A DNA stretch of 64,000 bases from Symbiodinium natans (taxonomy: Eukaryota > Sar > Dinophyceae > Suessiales > Symbiodiniaceae), in the NCBI GenBank assembly GCA_905221605.1, contig CAJNDS010002750.1, positions 1 through 64,000 on the forward strand, written 5' to 3'. Shown here piece after piece: positions 35,197-47,707 of this stretch; the stretch's first letter is position 1; each line of letters opens with the position of its first letter. The notes beneath the pieces were generated by a model. The model ran no database searches, was not told where the DNA came from, and worked only from the letters and a program-made list of their open reading frames with translations. Made by a program: the position numbers and the translations under genes.

Positions 35197-38100
35197 TCAG
35201 CTCATGAGCCAAACGCATCTGCGACAGCTGTACACAGCCCCATCAAGAACCTTGGGCCTGGACAAAAAGGTCATGCTCTGGGACATGACACCAGTAGCCT
35301 GCCCCAGGAGCCAGATCATCAGAAAGCTTCCAGCGCCGGCCACTGCACCTTGTCCGATACGCTGTGGTCTGCCAAGCACCTGGTCAGTCTTGAGAACTGT
35401 CGGAAAAAGTCGGGCCACTCAAGCCGGGGTGTACTCAGCATGCCGGTTCCTTTCTATGGACTCTATAGACTCCACGAACCAACTGGCGATGCCTCGGCAT
35501 CGGCCGCGGCAGCATCAGTCTGAGCGAGGGGTGCGAATCGCCGAATCGGCTTCACGTTGCAGACAGAAAAGGAAGTTGCCCAGACCGAAAGAGAGAGAGA
35601 GAGAGAGAGATGAAAAGTGCGTGCACCTCGAGCACCTCTTCCGGAAGCTTTCCGACCTGTGCACTGTGCACTGCTGATCACTGGCGAGGCTGGCGACACA
35701 GAAGGATTTCTCATTTTTGTATTCCGTGGATTGCTGCTGCCTCTGCTTTTGCAGAGAAACCGGCTGCCTTTGGCAGCATGTTCGTGAACGTCGTGGACGT
35801 CGTGGACCTGGCCTCAGAGAACCTCGGGTGAGTTCGTGGTTTAAAAGCTTTTGAAAGTGCTTCACTGCAGGCGGAGACAAGGCCTTTGAAGCTCGTGAAA
35901 CTCTCCGAGCTACTGCTCAGCTATGCTGTCTCCCCATCTTGTGGATACGGAACAGCTTTGTACGGATCAACAAGCCGATCGAGGTCTGCCACGGCGCTTG
36001 CATGCGACTTACCTTCGACTTCGTTCATCTTCAGCCGCCATGTCTCACATTGTACGAATCCGGACACCATTGCATCAGTGCCGGCCACAGCTGTCAAGGC
36101 CTTTTTTGCAAAGAACGACGAAACGATCTTGGCAATGGCAAGTGGTGTGAGCAAATCTTGGCGAATGTAAGTGAGCAAGGACTGGTCAAACTTCTTCTCA
36201 AAGGCCCATGCGATGCAGGCAGCCAAGGTGCAGAGACCAAAAACAAACCTTAGGCCGTACTCCACCCAAATGAGGCGGTACACACGCCACCTGCCGGAAA
36301 CTCCCCCCTTCGTACCTGTGATGCGGTATCCTGTGTGAATGCCAACTGCAAGATACAGCGTGGCTCCCACGACCCCTATGGCAAGCATTGGGTCACCAAG
36401 CATCTGCTGAATTAGTGCAAAAATGACCATGTAAATGGGCAGGACTTCGAAGGTAGTGAGTATTAGCAGCCAGCCACCTGCTTGACTTCCAGGGAACATC
36501 GCTTTTAAATTTACCAATGCCTCCGCAAGACCATTGCCAAGTCCAAGTGCGGACGAGATTTTGGTCTGTCCAATCATAACTGCCAGCAGCATACCTTACC
36601 AGCTGACCAAGATCTCCGACAGACAACAGGAATGTTGAATTATCAGGAGAATACCTCAATGACCTAACGCAAGAAACTGACTGAGCCAACAGCTAAACAA
36701 CCAACACCATACTTGGCAGTACTAGGTGCCCACAGCATACTCAGCTTGAGTACTGGCAAAAGTCAAACTCTCAGCAGCTTGGATGATTGCGAATCTTTGC
36801 AACAAGGATATGGCATTGACCAAGTCAGATTGCGAAACGTCTCCCGACGAAGAGGAGGCGCGCATCTGCTGTTGCAGCGCCGCAGGCGTATAAGTACGCT
36901 GGGCAAACTGCGCATCACACTCATTCATCAGCTGCATCAGTGTAGCCCTTGCTGGTTGACCACTGGTGTCAAGAGTGAACTTGACGCAGTTCTGAATGCA
37001 CTGCCTTTCGGTTACTGACCCTGGTGTGAGCCTTTCGCAACTCATCTGACGGCACCGATCCTCCACGAACCACACGCACGGCACGGATTCGTTGAAAAAG
37101 ACCGCGTACCAGTTCTCCCCATTGGCAAGGCACCAATTGAATGGATCGCTGATCACACCCTGCATCGACTCCTGAAGCGCTCCAACCTGTCATGGGATTT
37201 GTGAAAGGCAACATAAATTAACATAGAATATCTCGAACGGAGGCGATCGTCTGGGACCCCACTGCTCTTCAATATCCTAATTACAAACCACAATGGAACC
37301 GAGCTGTGGTTGAACAAGATTGTGGGGTATACAGTAATACAGCGACAGCACTGCAGCAGAGATCATTGGCTGGAGACCCCATGCCTGTTCTGCTTGAAAA
37401 CGCACGAGCCCGGCAATGGTAAACCAAGAAACCGTGGGTGTCAGGGTACCCTTATGAGCTTTGGTTTTTTTGCAGCAGGCACGATCTCCCCAGAACAAAC
37501 TGGGCTGGACATGGACCCTGCCTACAAGAAACCCTACCCCCCTGTCTTCGTGTGAATTGTGCCCGCACCCTCACTCAGTTTCCAAAAATTCCAGCCCCGA
37601 TGTCTTTAATAATTTACGCGCCTCAACTTGAAGGCCAAGCACCTCAACTTCTTAGCTTGGTCCATCTATAGGACATTCTGAGATCTTTCTCACTTGAGTA
37701 TAGGCGACCGCAATTGAGTCGAGGAGCTGAAACGAGGCTGATTCCTCATTTAATTTGAGGGAGGGGGGCCTAAAGACGAGAAGCTGGATTCCGTGAAAAT
37801 GCAGAGGCTGAGGGACTGGGGGGGGTGGAAATCTTATCTGAAACAATTGAGGCTTTCAATTGGCTGCTCAATCCGTCTGCGAATTCAGAAGTTGAGGACC
37901 CGGGCTTATTGATGTAAGTTTAAGAAGCTGAGGGGCTGGACATCTCCCGGCCTCAAAAACGATTTGCGAGAGAGTTCTCCGAGTCTGCTCAAACCCCTCC
38001 GTGCCAAAATCCACTCAGGAAGGCTGGATTTCTGAAATTTTGAAAATGAAGACAGGACATCCGAATCTGAGGACGGGGTTAGGGACACACACACCAATTC

Positions 38101-39736
38101 CAAAAATTGAGGGTCTGGATTTATTAAATTGGTACCCCCAGGGCTGGGCGGGAATTGAGAGGCAGGATCCTGCCTCGGGTGAACCATTCTGTATAGCAGG
38201 ATGATGAAGCATCAGCTTCAGAATCTCCCGACTGGCAGCTCAAACCCCTACTTGCCCCAAACGAAAATTGAGAGGCTCGATTCGTAAAGTGCAAATTTTT
38301 CACATTGAGGCCTCAGCCCCAGAAATTGTTAACTCTGCTAGTACTACGTGTTCAAGGCAAAAAAACTCCTGGAAGGTATGGTTGAAAACTGGTAACTAGT
38401 GGATGCTCCTCTTCTTTAAGCTGGGGCCCGGCTGGGAATCCAGGTCCACAAAGACCCTTTCGTGGGCATCGTGGGGAGCAATGCTAGTGGCAGACTAGTG
38501 TTGTGCACCTGTTGCAGCATCTGCAGGTTCTCGCCAAGCTGGGAACCAGCCATGTTTCCAGTTGCTTGCATCGAGCTGACGCAAACATCCGCTGTAATTG
38601 CCTCCCAATCGACCATGGATCGAAGAGGAAATACGAGGAACAGCAGAAATGGCGGAAAGAAAGAAACCAGCCATGTCATCCGCACTACCCGCCTGCCCAG
38701 CTTGAAATGGGATGTTGCAGCACTGGGGCGAGCAAGCCATAGAGCCACAATGGTACCGAGAAGGGCCAACAGCGCCAAACACCACATACCAACATCAATA
38801 CCCCGCAGTGTACGAACAAGGGGCGCAAAGCGGGAACGAGGAATGGCAGATCCGACCTGATTTTCCAAGAAGAGGCTATAGTCAGAATCGCTGAGCCATG
38901 GTGATGAAAGCACTGCTTGCACCAGGCCGAATACAAACCCTACCCACAGGTAAGAGTAACGCCAGGCCAAGTAGGGACCGACCACGCCAGAAGAGTAGTG
39001 CTCCTTTTCGGCACGCCGAGCCAGGTCTGTTGCAAACTCTCCAGTAACTGCCTCGGCCGCATCATCCCACAAAGCATTCCGTAGGACGCCGTACACACAT
39101 CCGCACGCAGAACACATCGAGGACGAGACAGACTCGTGGTCAGTGTGTCGGTAGTACTTAGTACTGACCGACTTGAGCCACTTGGTCACTCGACCGAAAC
39201 ACGCGAAATAAAATTAAACTCTTCAAGTGCTGAAGACTTGTACGGAGGTTCCGCCCGAATGTCTGGAGTTTGGGTGACGATGGATGAAAGCTGTGGAGAC
39301 AATGTGAAGGTTGTCCTGGAAGCCTTTTCTGCAGCAGCGCCACACCTCCCCCCCTGCTAACAATTCTCCCGAAGCTCAATTCTATCAATTCTATCAACTT
39401 GCCAGCACGCGTAACCAATATGAGCTCAGCCACGTCTTCAAAACCCGGCTGCCCTGCTTATGCAACTCTGAAAATGCTAGTCAGTGCAGAATCACAGCAA
39501 GTGCCGTTACAGGCCTCCTGGCCGTTCAGCTGCTTCGTGCAGCGCTTCTCCAGGGCTGGCCTGCACAACACAACTACAGTAACTACAGTGTAACTACAGG
39601 CGAATGAAGCAATGACCGACTGTGACGACTTGATGCAGGTGTCGTTTTCCTCAATGTCAAAGCATCGAAGAACAGTGACATCCAAGCCGTCGGAGTGCGA
39701 AGAGCTGATGCACTTGCTTGCCACGTCTTGAAGCAT
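35197..39736 (-). CDS. multi-pass membrane protein of unknown function
   Basis: Exon chain on the minus strand. About 39736-39600 is Cys-containing (LQDVASKCISSSHSD). About 39570-39480 reads EKRCTKQLNGQEACNG. 39189-38509 ends CTGCAACAG/GTGCAC. 37186-about 36769 reads SDPFNWCLANGENW and is Cys-rich. 36594-36013 ends GAAG/GTAAGT. 35396-35197 reads SFLMIWLLGQATGVM. The joint 38509/37186 is canonical GT-AG and gives QMLQQVGALQES. Six or seven helices: WVGFVFGLVQAVL, MWCLALLALLGTIVALWL, WLVSFFPPFLLFLVFPL, WLLILTTFEVLPIYMVIFAL, LAIGVVGATLYLAVGI, FVFGLCTLAACIAWAF, then the weaker last exon. A Cys-rich loop lies between helices 3 and 4. The start is unresolved; an ATG at 39117 is possible. No family recognised. 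Confidence 0.6.
35588..35611. repeat. (GA)n microsatellite
   Basis: GAAAGAGAGAGAGAGAGAGA tract. Confidence 0.9.
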
Positions 39737-39739
39737 GCG

Positions 39740-42700
39740 AAATGCACCACCATCAGTCTCGCCCTCGGGATTGAGCGAGTTGAGTGGATCTGCAGCTCAA
39801 AGGAAGATCGCATTTGCGCAAGGTACTTTTGCTTTTGCTTGCACAGTCCTGAACATGCCACATCCAGAGTACCCGAAAGCCACTTGCGCAAAGGCTGCCA
39901 ACGATGATAGATCGTGAATTCTGCCAATTTTCCAGCACTTGAAACAAGCTCATCTCCTCATGAGCTGTTCATAGGGGTCAATACAGATACAGGCTCACGT
40001 CAGAGCAGCTGGCAATGCCACCCCCTCCCCCAAAGTGTACCCTTGTTGCTTGATGTTGCTTGCATGTCTGCAGTGGTTCAGCATACCTTGTTTGTCACGA
40101 TTCTCAATTTTCGGGGTGGCCACAAGCTCAACGAAGGTTAACCTCAGACCCTTTCAACGCTTCAGATCGACCTTGCTGGGGCTGATTCAGACACCGATTT
40201 GCTTGGAGGGAGGGGAGAGCTGTGTTGGGGACAACGCTGCGAGACTCAGTAGGGCATCTCCCCAGGCAGATGCGTCTTGAACCTGGCAAGCGCTAATGTA
40301 GGCTTTGTAGGCTTTGTGAGAAACGCATTCTGGGCCAGAAGAATCCAGTCAGCAGACTGCAAAACTGGCGGAGTGTCGGTTCTGCGACTTGCGAAACTCG
40401 GCGTCGATGGCCCAGCAGTGACGGCAATTGCCTTAGTGACTTGAGGATGGGCTTTGTAGCAGCAGTGGCGCAACGCCCAAAACCAGTCCCAAAGCAGAAA
40501 TTGACTGATTGAGATCGGAGAGCCTGAAAGATTCTGAAGCATGTGCAGTTTGGCTGGTTTGAGCCTTCTGCGTTGGTGGCACAGGCGTCTGCTTCGCCTC
40601 TGAGAGGTGCATGCCCTGGCCGGCTTCTATACATGTGTCAGATGTGCCCTCGAGCTTGGCGACCCGCGACCCCCGTTGTGTTGGCACAAGCCCTTCCGCT
40701 GGCAGTGTGCGATTTGCAAAGGCGCACACTTGTGCATGAATTCTGTATGTAGTCATGTATTAGTATGTGTAGTATGGTCACATGTGCTTAGGTTGGTTTC
40801 AATTTCCCCTGCCACGGTTTTATATGGAAAGTGGTACTGCTCTTGCTAACTTCAACTCTGTTGCACGTCATAATCAGTCTGTATGTCCTACTGCTACACT
40901 GCAGAAAGCTGGCAAGGAATGTCGAAAAAAAGGAACTGCAATATATGGTCCCAATGATCAAAACAGAAAACGCCACTTTGGTGATACTGGCAGCAGTCTG
41001 CCAAGAATTCATCTTGAAGTTCATGCTACAGGTGCTACATCGCACTACGCATACCCGCACACGTAAGCGGCTTTCGGCTCAGGCTTTAGGGTGCACATGA
41101 CTCTTAGATGGCTCTGGAGGGGTCTTGGGGAAATAGTCGTGAATCCTCCTGTGAACGTAGGCGCCTCATCCCATGAACCTGGCAAGCGGGTCCTTGCACG
41201 TTTCAAGAAATACTCAATCCATTTCAAGTCTGGAGTCAGTGGACTCTCTCAAACTCAGCTCAGACTAAAGCGATGGAAACGGTTGCGGAGGGTGATGTTG
41301 GCACTTCAAAACTGGCTCCACGTGACTCACATATGACATATGCAAAATGTTGGCTGATGTTGGCCGCTCTCCTGTGCTGCAGCACGTCGTCATCTTCCGT
41401 CGGCAAGCTCATAAGCAGTGGATTTCCTGCCAAATGCAACCATTGGCCGCCACGAAGCCAGAGCAGAGCGGCTAATTACATGTGTAACTGCGCTGTCCGC
41501 ATGCAAGACACAGGGAGCATCAACATCACATCTACACATAGCCAACAGTCCGTGACCTGCATAGTGTGGGCGGCTGGGTATCTGCATGGCAGTGTAGCCC
41601 TGCCAGATTCCAATTGGGTCAATTGGGACTGCTGGTGCGCTTGAAGAAAGTGATTCGAAAGTGGCACACATAGTCACATAGTGTGCTGGGCAGAGCCAGA
41701 GCCAAAGCCAGACTGAGACACTGCCTCGGATGCGCCGGAAGACTTTGGACAGAAGAAAGCTGATGTCACGGAGTCCAGCACCTCGGGCATCAGAATGTGC
41801 TCTGGGATCTCTCTGCGACATTTGCAGGACCATAATAAGACAGATTCGCGTTGCAACAGCATACATCCTTGGCTCCCCAGCATTCACGGTGGAGCGATAT
41901 GCGCCAAGCAGCCACAGGGTGCGCTCGATCTTTGGTTGATTCTCATCCTACGGAAGTGAATTGAGCCCGTGCTAGCAACACAGTGCGGTACGACCAACGT
42001 CCCCGCGTTGCCTCATCACCGCAGCTGCAGCGGAAAGTCTGGCCGTTCAGCTTTTCAACGCACTTCACGCCTCAAAACCGCTTACTCCTTGCGGCTTCCA
42101 GTGTGCGCATGTCAAGCGTGCTCAGCAACTCTATACTGCCAGAAATGTGCCCGAAGCTTCATCAAGCTCTGAGAGATAGTTCTCGGCCCTCAGAACTACT
42201 GTCTGTAAGAGCCTCACACACAGCCTTGGAGCACTTGGGGCAGTGATGATCGAAGAACGACTCCAATGCCTCCGCGAAGTGTCGAATGAACTGAAAGAGA
42301 GACATGGGAAATTATGCCGGGCAATCTGCAATCTGCTCCTCACTACATTGAAGTATCACCACATCCTGAAAGGATACCGCAAAGAAGTAATACATCGTGA
42401 GAATGAACCCCCTCAAACGGAACAATTGTGGACCACGTGCCCTTCGCAGAGAAAATGCGCCCTGTGCATGGCCATTGTCGAGATGCAGATAGACGAGCCA
42501 GGCAACGCTCGACAAGAATCACAGACAATGAGCGATCCCCAATTACCGGACGTTTACCGGCTTCCACAGGCCTCCATGCCCTGCACATCGTGCAACGAGA
42601 AGAACAGAACAACAACGACACCCTGACAAGTTAGCATTGAACAAGCGCATAAAACTTGCCTCTTGGCATCGGCTGCAGCTACTCGGTGCCTCAGCTTTTC

Positions 42701-42750
42701 AAGTGTTTATATACAGAGTAAAGCGAGTTTGTCTGCTTCTCAAGCTACTT
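39740..42750. other. stretch with conflicting weak frames
   Basis: Candidates without motifs: minus 40433-40756 (SEAKQTPVPPTQKAQTSQTA); plus 41333-41644, with a signal-like start MTYAKCWLMLAALLCC and many Cys; plus 42243-42626 (MIEERLQCLREVSNELKERH). Opposite strands are open in each case, so I do not call a gene. Confidence 0.3.
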
Positions 42751-42754
42751 ATTG

Positions 42755-43405
42755 TTATGGCTGTGCAGCATACTGAGCGCGCATGAAGTATTGAGGTGCC
42801 CAGCCGAGTCCTGACAAAAGCTGCCGAAGAGTCCGCACCTTGTAGAGCGTAAGCACAGCTGACACAGCTCTACTGTAGATCTCCCAGGCGCTTTGAAAAA
42901 TCATCACATGCTTAGCAGGCTTAGCAGTGTTCCAACCGTTCCCACATCTGTGCATCTGAGCACCAAGCCACTGTTTCGGTGAGCAGTGTGTAGAGCAACG
43001 TGCACCAGTTCGACCTTCACGGTCCTGAGGTAGCAAAGGAATTTAATCGACCTTACGTTTCTGGATTTTTCTGGAGCCAAGATTTGGGCCCAACACCTGG
43101 GAGAAGTGCAGCCACTGACGATGGACAGGGTCCGTTGCTTTTCCGGTGTCCTCCTCTCCCAGAGAGAGTCAGGCTCTAAGCTTTGCTGAACTGCTGAACA
43201 TCTGGACCGCAACTGTCTCACAAACATGCTCATGCACTGGATCAAGCAACATGCTCAAGCACGGAGCTTGCCCTGACCTGGAGAGGTGATATGCCAAGCG
43301 GAAAATCGGAGTGCTCCCGCAGCCTGGGCCACAATATACGAAAACATCGAGAAGCTTACTGCTCGTCGTCCTGTCCAATGTGATGGGGCTGGCGGTGAGC
43401 ATCAT
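42755..43405 (-). CDS. unknown protein, about three exons (uncertain)
   Basis: Segments on the minus strand in order: DVFVYCGPGCGSTPIFRLAY with a donor-like TCCAG/GTCAGG; PEKQRTLSIVSGCTSPRCWA and IKFLCYLRTVKVELVHVAL; then SAWEIYSRAVSAVLTLYKVR to a stop at 42755. Composition is consistently protein-like, but the joints are not fixed and no family is recognised. Confidence 0.35.
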
Positions 43406-43505
43406 ATGATAACCTCTGTCCCATATCTATCGTAACTGGCCATTTTGGACCCAGTCCCAGTCGTCCCTCTGGGATTGAAGCTCCGTTTCTGGACCCGAAC
43501 CCCAG

Positions 43506-43772
43506 CTAGACACGACAATTCCAGACTCTATCCCGGCAAAACGAGAGGTCGTTTTTCGGATTCAAGGAGCTCCACGCCAGAACATGCCATTCATTGGGAG
43601 GTCTCTCGAAGTAAAGTGAGCTTTTCCAATTTCTTGTTTGTTTTCTCGATGGCTGGCTTCCACACTTCATCTTGAACGGCTGGCACGAGAGCCTGCTTTG
43701 AGAGCTTTCATTCGGCATCACCAGCATCCTGACTCCCTTTCCAGATGTGACGAGTAGCTTCGTTAACGTCAT
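43506..43772 (-). CDS. small open frame, unknown (uncertain)
   Basis: 88 codons from an ATG (MTLTKLLVTSGKGVRMLVMP) to a stop at 43506. It is Arg/Lys/Ser-rich. A plus-strand frame overlaps and reads equally well. No domain. Confidence 0.2.
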   Translation of the reverse strand: MTLTKLLVTSGKGVRMLVMPNESSQSRLSCQPFKMKCGSQPSRKQTRNWKSSLYFERPPNEWHVLAWSSLNPKNDLSFCRDRVWNCRV

Positions 43773-44283
43773 CGCCCAGTGTCAGGAGCCCCTACAATGT
43801 GTGTTTGCCAGCGCATCCTGCGGATGGTTCTGGGCAGACAGCCAGGATCCGAAGCAAAGATGGGCACAAAAAGGGCGAACATGAAAATGAAAACCAAGTT
43901 CCTGGTGAAGGCAAGCTAAGGGGAAAGACAGGTCGCAGAGGGGCGAAGGAGGCGGAGAAAGAGCCGGAGCAGTACATCCAAGCATAGCTATGTATGTGCG
44001 TGTGTACATGTACATCATGCACATGGCCGCGCGGACAGAGCATACATCTGCTTCCCCCTTGATAATGTGTTCGATGCAGGCTGAAGCTTCTCAGGAACAC
44101 TCAAAGCCGAGGAGCAAGTCATCGGGTTTGATAGGTGCTCCAGGTGGGAAGTTTGGGTTGAAGGCTGCGAAGGCTGCCATGCCAGCAGCTTCTTCTCCCA
44201 AGGCCTGGTGCAGAGACAAGGAAATCTAAATGCAAGGACAACAACACAGCAACACAGCCCAAGAGCAGTATACATACTCACAC

Positions 44284-44447
44284 CTGCGATCTACGAAAAT
44301 AGTTCTCGCGTCGAATGGCTTGACTTCGCGCATGTGTGAGGAGTGAGGACTCATTGAACGACCTAGCTTCAATGCCCCGGCCTGTGACCGAGGAGTTTCA
44401 TAAGCACGCAGATCTTTCACAGCAGGCAAGTTCTGCCAACTGGGCAC
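44284..44447 (-). CDS. internal exon, unknown protein
   Basis: The acceptor CTGCAG at 44448 precedes VPSWQNLPAVKDLRAYETPR. The exon continues MREVKPFDARTIFVDRR and stops at a strong donor GCAG/GTGTGAG. It is 164 nt. Composition is clearly coding-like; family unknown, partner exons not found. Confidence 0.45.
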
Positions 44448-45076
44448 CTGCAGGTACATTATGGTACAGCCATGTACAGTCTGCAAGCCTACGGTGGGCC
44501 CATGCAAGCGAAGTTCCCTCAGCAACCATGAACGCATGACAAAGGTCTTCACGCAACGTCTCTTGTTAACAATGTTAACATTATAAGACAGTTCGTGAAG
44601 TTCAGCTACGAATGCACACCGTGCCTGTGCGTGGGGTAGCTGATCGTACCCACCAAGGTCAACTGTCGTTGGCGGAGCCTGACAGTGAAGACAATAATTC
44701 CTCATTTGCCCACGTAGTTCCTTGAACCATACTTTGAGGGCTGACGCTCATGACAGGGGTCACGTTCTCAGCAGCACCTCCTTAACCTCAGGAAACACTC
44801 CACAGCATAGGGCCGACGTAGAAGCTCAATAAAAAGGGTATGCGCCACATTTCCGTGCCCCGATGGCCGAGTCGCCACTAGCACTCAGCACTTGCTCAAG
44901 GAAGAGGTGTGGTTCTCAGTTCTCCCTGTTTGTTAGACTGGCTCTTACTTCCATTGTGCTCCTCCTGTCCATCCTTTAGGGTACCCGGGAATTGCAGGAT
45001 GCGCTCGGCCTGTCACTTACCAATACACGACGAGCATCATTGAATAATTAGACCAGCGGGGTGTCAAAAGGAGTGT

Positions 45077-45343
45077 TTAAGTTTGTTGCATGACTGGCCT
45101 TCTGGACCTACCGCGCTTGGGGCCTAGAAGGGCTTTGTTTTGACTTGTTCCAGTCTTCACCGATTCAGCAGCCCCGGCCTCTACGTGAGGCCTCGATCCA
45201 TACACGCGGAGGTTGGCCAGAGCCGCAAAAGCAGGCTCCTCGGCGCTTTTGTGAAGAAGCGTGAGGCGCGTGATCCAGATTGGCAAAATGGCCCTTGTTA
45301 CGTGATGCCAGTGGATATGAGCCTGCTTGGCAACATCACGCAA
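45077..45343 (-). CDS. exon-like frame related to the 46.5-48.2 kb units (uncertain)
   Basis: The minus strand reads FAALANLRVYGSRPHVEAGA. The ALANxRVY core matches the repeated exon of the array at 46.2-48.0 kb, so this may be a diverged fifth copy. Boundaries not determined. Confidence 0.3.
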   Translation of the reverse strand: MRDVAKQAHIHWHHVTRAILPIWITRLTLLHKSAEEPAFAALANLRVYGSRPHVEAGAAESVKTGTSQNKALLGPKRGRSRRPVMQQT

Positions 45344-45844
45344 TCATCACAACTGCAGTCGGATAAGAATGATCACAAAAGCACATGGCCTCCATCGGAG
45401 GAGTGGGTCCACCGGGGTCGGCCAAGTCTGAATCCAGTTCCTGGTTTTGTAGCGAGTCTAGTTCCGCTCGTACAAATTGAGTACAAGGTTTTACAAGGCT
45501 TTTGCTAGCAGGGTCCGGGGACTCTAGCATCACGGACCGTGTGCACAGTAGATTTAGAATAATTTCGTGGCTTTGCTGGCTTTCCAAGTGAATGCCAACA
45601 TGGAGTCTAAGTCCTGGGGGTACTTTTTTTTGAGCTCAATGTCTCCTTGCTCGGACTAGCCTACAAGCACCATCCAGCCTGAGAACTACTCTTCCAGGCA
45701 TCTTTTGGTTCGGCTGTTTAGAGCTGATCTAACATACTCACAATGGACCCGAAAGACTGCGACCTACTCCTGCCCATTCCAAGGGTATTTTCTGCACATA
45801 TGTAATAAATATATATATATGTGAAAATGTATGTGTATGTATGA

Positions 45845-46951
45845 ATGTATAGAGAAATGCTGAGGCATTTCCGGTACTTCAACTGCGATGGCACTGTAGC
45901 GAATTTACCGCCGGCTGCCCCACATGGCCTCCGTGAGGCGATCGCCACCGAGGTTGAACATCGTGGGCACCTGCGGATCTTAAGTGCGATGCTGATCCCA
46001 TCTCTGCAGCAGCAAGTCTCTGCAGCAGCTCTCTGGTCTAGGGTGTTCCTGCTGGACCTTCAGAAGAAGCGGCAAGCTCTACGTTTGCAAAGACCTATGC
46101 AGTCACAGAAATGGACACACATCGCTTTCTGCAGTGATTTCGGCCTCAAAAGTGACGAACATTCGCCGGTTTCGGGTGTCGTTGGGTACCCAGCCAGACA
46201 GACCCCAACACAAAAACCGACAGCGACGGCCGACCATAACTCAGCATCAGCCCAATGCCTCAGAGTACACGCGGATGTTCGGCAAGGCTGCCTGCTCCTG
46301 GTCAGTCGCAGGCAATTGAAATCTAGTACAAGACTTCAATCTATATCAGGCTTCAATCCTGTATCACTTAGTGAAACCACAAGGAGGTGCATCGGCAGGG
46401 TGCCTTTTGCACTGCTTCTTTACACCATGGTTCTGAGTAGACTGCTTCTAACACGGCTATTACCTGTTGGAATAAAGGATCTGCTTTACACCATGGTTCT
46501 GAGTAGACTGCTTCTAACACGGCTATTACCTGTTGGAATAAAGGATCTGCAACGCTCCCACCAATACACACCGTGCCCGCCGTCATGTTTGTCCCAACAT
46601 GGCCCAGCTGCCTCAGCTCGAGAATCAGAACCATCTGAGTACACCCGGATGTTCGCCAAGGCTGCTGCCTGCTCGTGGTCAGTTGCAAGCAATGAAAACC
46701 CAGCATCCATAGTGTTGCGGTGTCATCATGCAGAGAAAGATGAGTCATCCCTGCACATGGCCGCCTCCGCTGGGGGATCGGGGCCATACGGATTGGACTT
46801 CGCAGATACCTGCAAAGTTGTGTACTTGTTACTTGTATACAGTACGTTTCTAAAAATCCGCGTAGGAGTTCTGGTTTCGGTTTTCTTGCCTGGAATCGGT
46901 ACCTCGCCTGGCAGACCGGCAGGTGCGCGAGGCACGGATGCCGAAATTTGA
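45845..46951 (+). CDS. 368-codon open frame, partly built from repeats (doubtful strand)
   Basis: The longest plus-strand frame in the window. The first about 110 codons look protein-like (YREMLRHFRYFNCDGTVANL). After that it runs through a tandem 66-bp duplication (46418-46549) and a repeat also found at 47440-47707. There the minus strand gives a consistent, splice-bounded exon pair (see next entries), so at least the second half is probably antisense. Confidence 0.2.
   Translation: MYREMLRHFRYFNCDGTVANLPPAAPHGLREAIATEVEHRGHLRILSAMLIPSLQQQVSAAALWSRVFLLDLQKKRQALRLQRPMQSQKWTHIAFCSDFGLKSDEHSPVSGVVGYPARQTPTQKPTATADHNSASAQCLRVHADVRQGCLLLVSRRQLKSSTRLQSISGFNPVSLSETTRRCIGRVPFALLLYTMVLSRLLLTRLLPVGIKDLLYTMVLSRLLLTRLLPVGIKDLQRSHQYTPCPPSCLSQHGPAASARESEPSEYTRMFAKAAACSWSVASNENPASIVLRCHHAEKDESSLHMAASAGGSGPYGLDFADTCKVVYLLLVYSTFLKIRVGVLVSVFLPGIGTSPGRPAGARGTDAEI
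46418..46549. repeat. perfect tandem duplication, 2 x 66 bp
   Basis: 46418-46483 and 46484-46549 are the same 66-bp sequence with no difference seen. 66 is a multiple of 3, so a frame through it is preserved. It overlaps the start of the 268-bp direct repeat. Confidence 0.95.
46540..46807. repeat. 268-bp direct repeat, copy 1
   Basis: Identical to 47440-47707, offset exactly 900 bp, with no mismatch seen over the full length. Identity ends abruptly on both sides. Confidence 0.95.
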
Positions 46952-47439
46952 GTTTTGACTTCCTCTCCCATGGAAGTACTACTGCCCCCTACGGACAGTC
47001 ACGGACCTTGCAAGGCAAACTGGCAGAGGTTGCTCTCCTGTGGACCCTGTATGCTCCTATGGACCCGCTATCCTGGCACACTTCATGCAATCCCTGCGAA
47101 ATTGTGTTGATCCCCTGAATTTCTCTGGAACCCCTCTGAACCTCCCAACCTCTGCTGGCGGGGGCTCCTTTTCACCTTTGGAACCCCAATCCATAAACTC
47201 GCACTGCAGACAACCTCGATGGACTTGTTCAGGCCCCCTATGGACCCCCCTATGATCCCCTACAGCAGGGACCCTCTGCAAGACTCCTTTACAAGTATGG
47301 AACCCCTGCTCAACGCTGGCCCCAGGCCAAGGCGGGCCGCGTAGTGTTGAATTCACTCGCTGATTTGTCATGGCAAGCACATAACGGAACGAAGAAGTTG
47401 ATGAGCAGAAGTTGATGAGTTGAAAAGCGTGACCACGAC

Positions 47440-47707
47440 AAAGGATCTGCAACGCTCCCACCAATACACACCGTGCCCGCCGTCATGTTTGTCCCAACAT
47501 GGCCCAGCTGCCTCAGCTCGAGAATCAGAACCATCTGAGTACACCCGGATGTTCGCCAAGGCTGCTGCCTGCTCGTGGTCAGTTGCAAGCAATGAAAACC
47601 CAGCATCCATAGTGTTGCGGTGTCATCATGCAGAGAAAGATGAGTCATCCCTGCACATGGCCGCCTCCGCTGGGGGATCGGGGCCATACGGATTGGACTT
47701 CGCAGAT
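47440..47707. repeat. 268-bp direct repeat, copy 2
   Basis: Identical to 46540-46807. The absence of mismatches indicates a recent duplication, gene conversion, or an assembly artefact. Confidence 0.95.

Noticed and set aside
35721..35831. A plus-strand exon FGSMFVNVVDVVDLASENLG with acceptor TTTTGCAG and donor GTGAGT
   Set aside because: The splice sites look good, but the next acceptor gives an early stop, no partner exon was found, and it is a single short match next to minus-strand exons.
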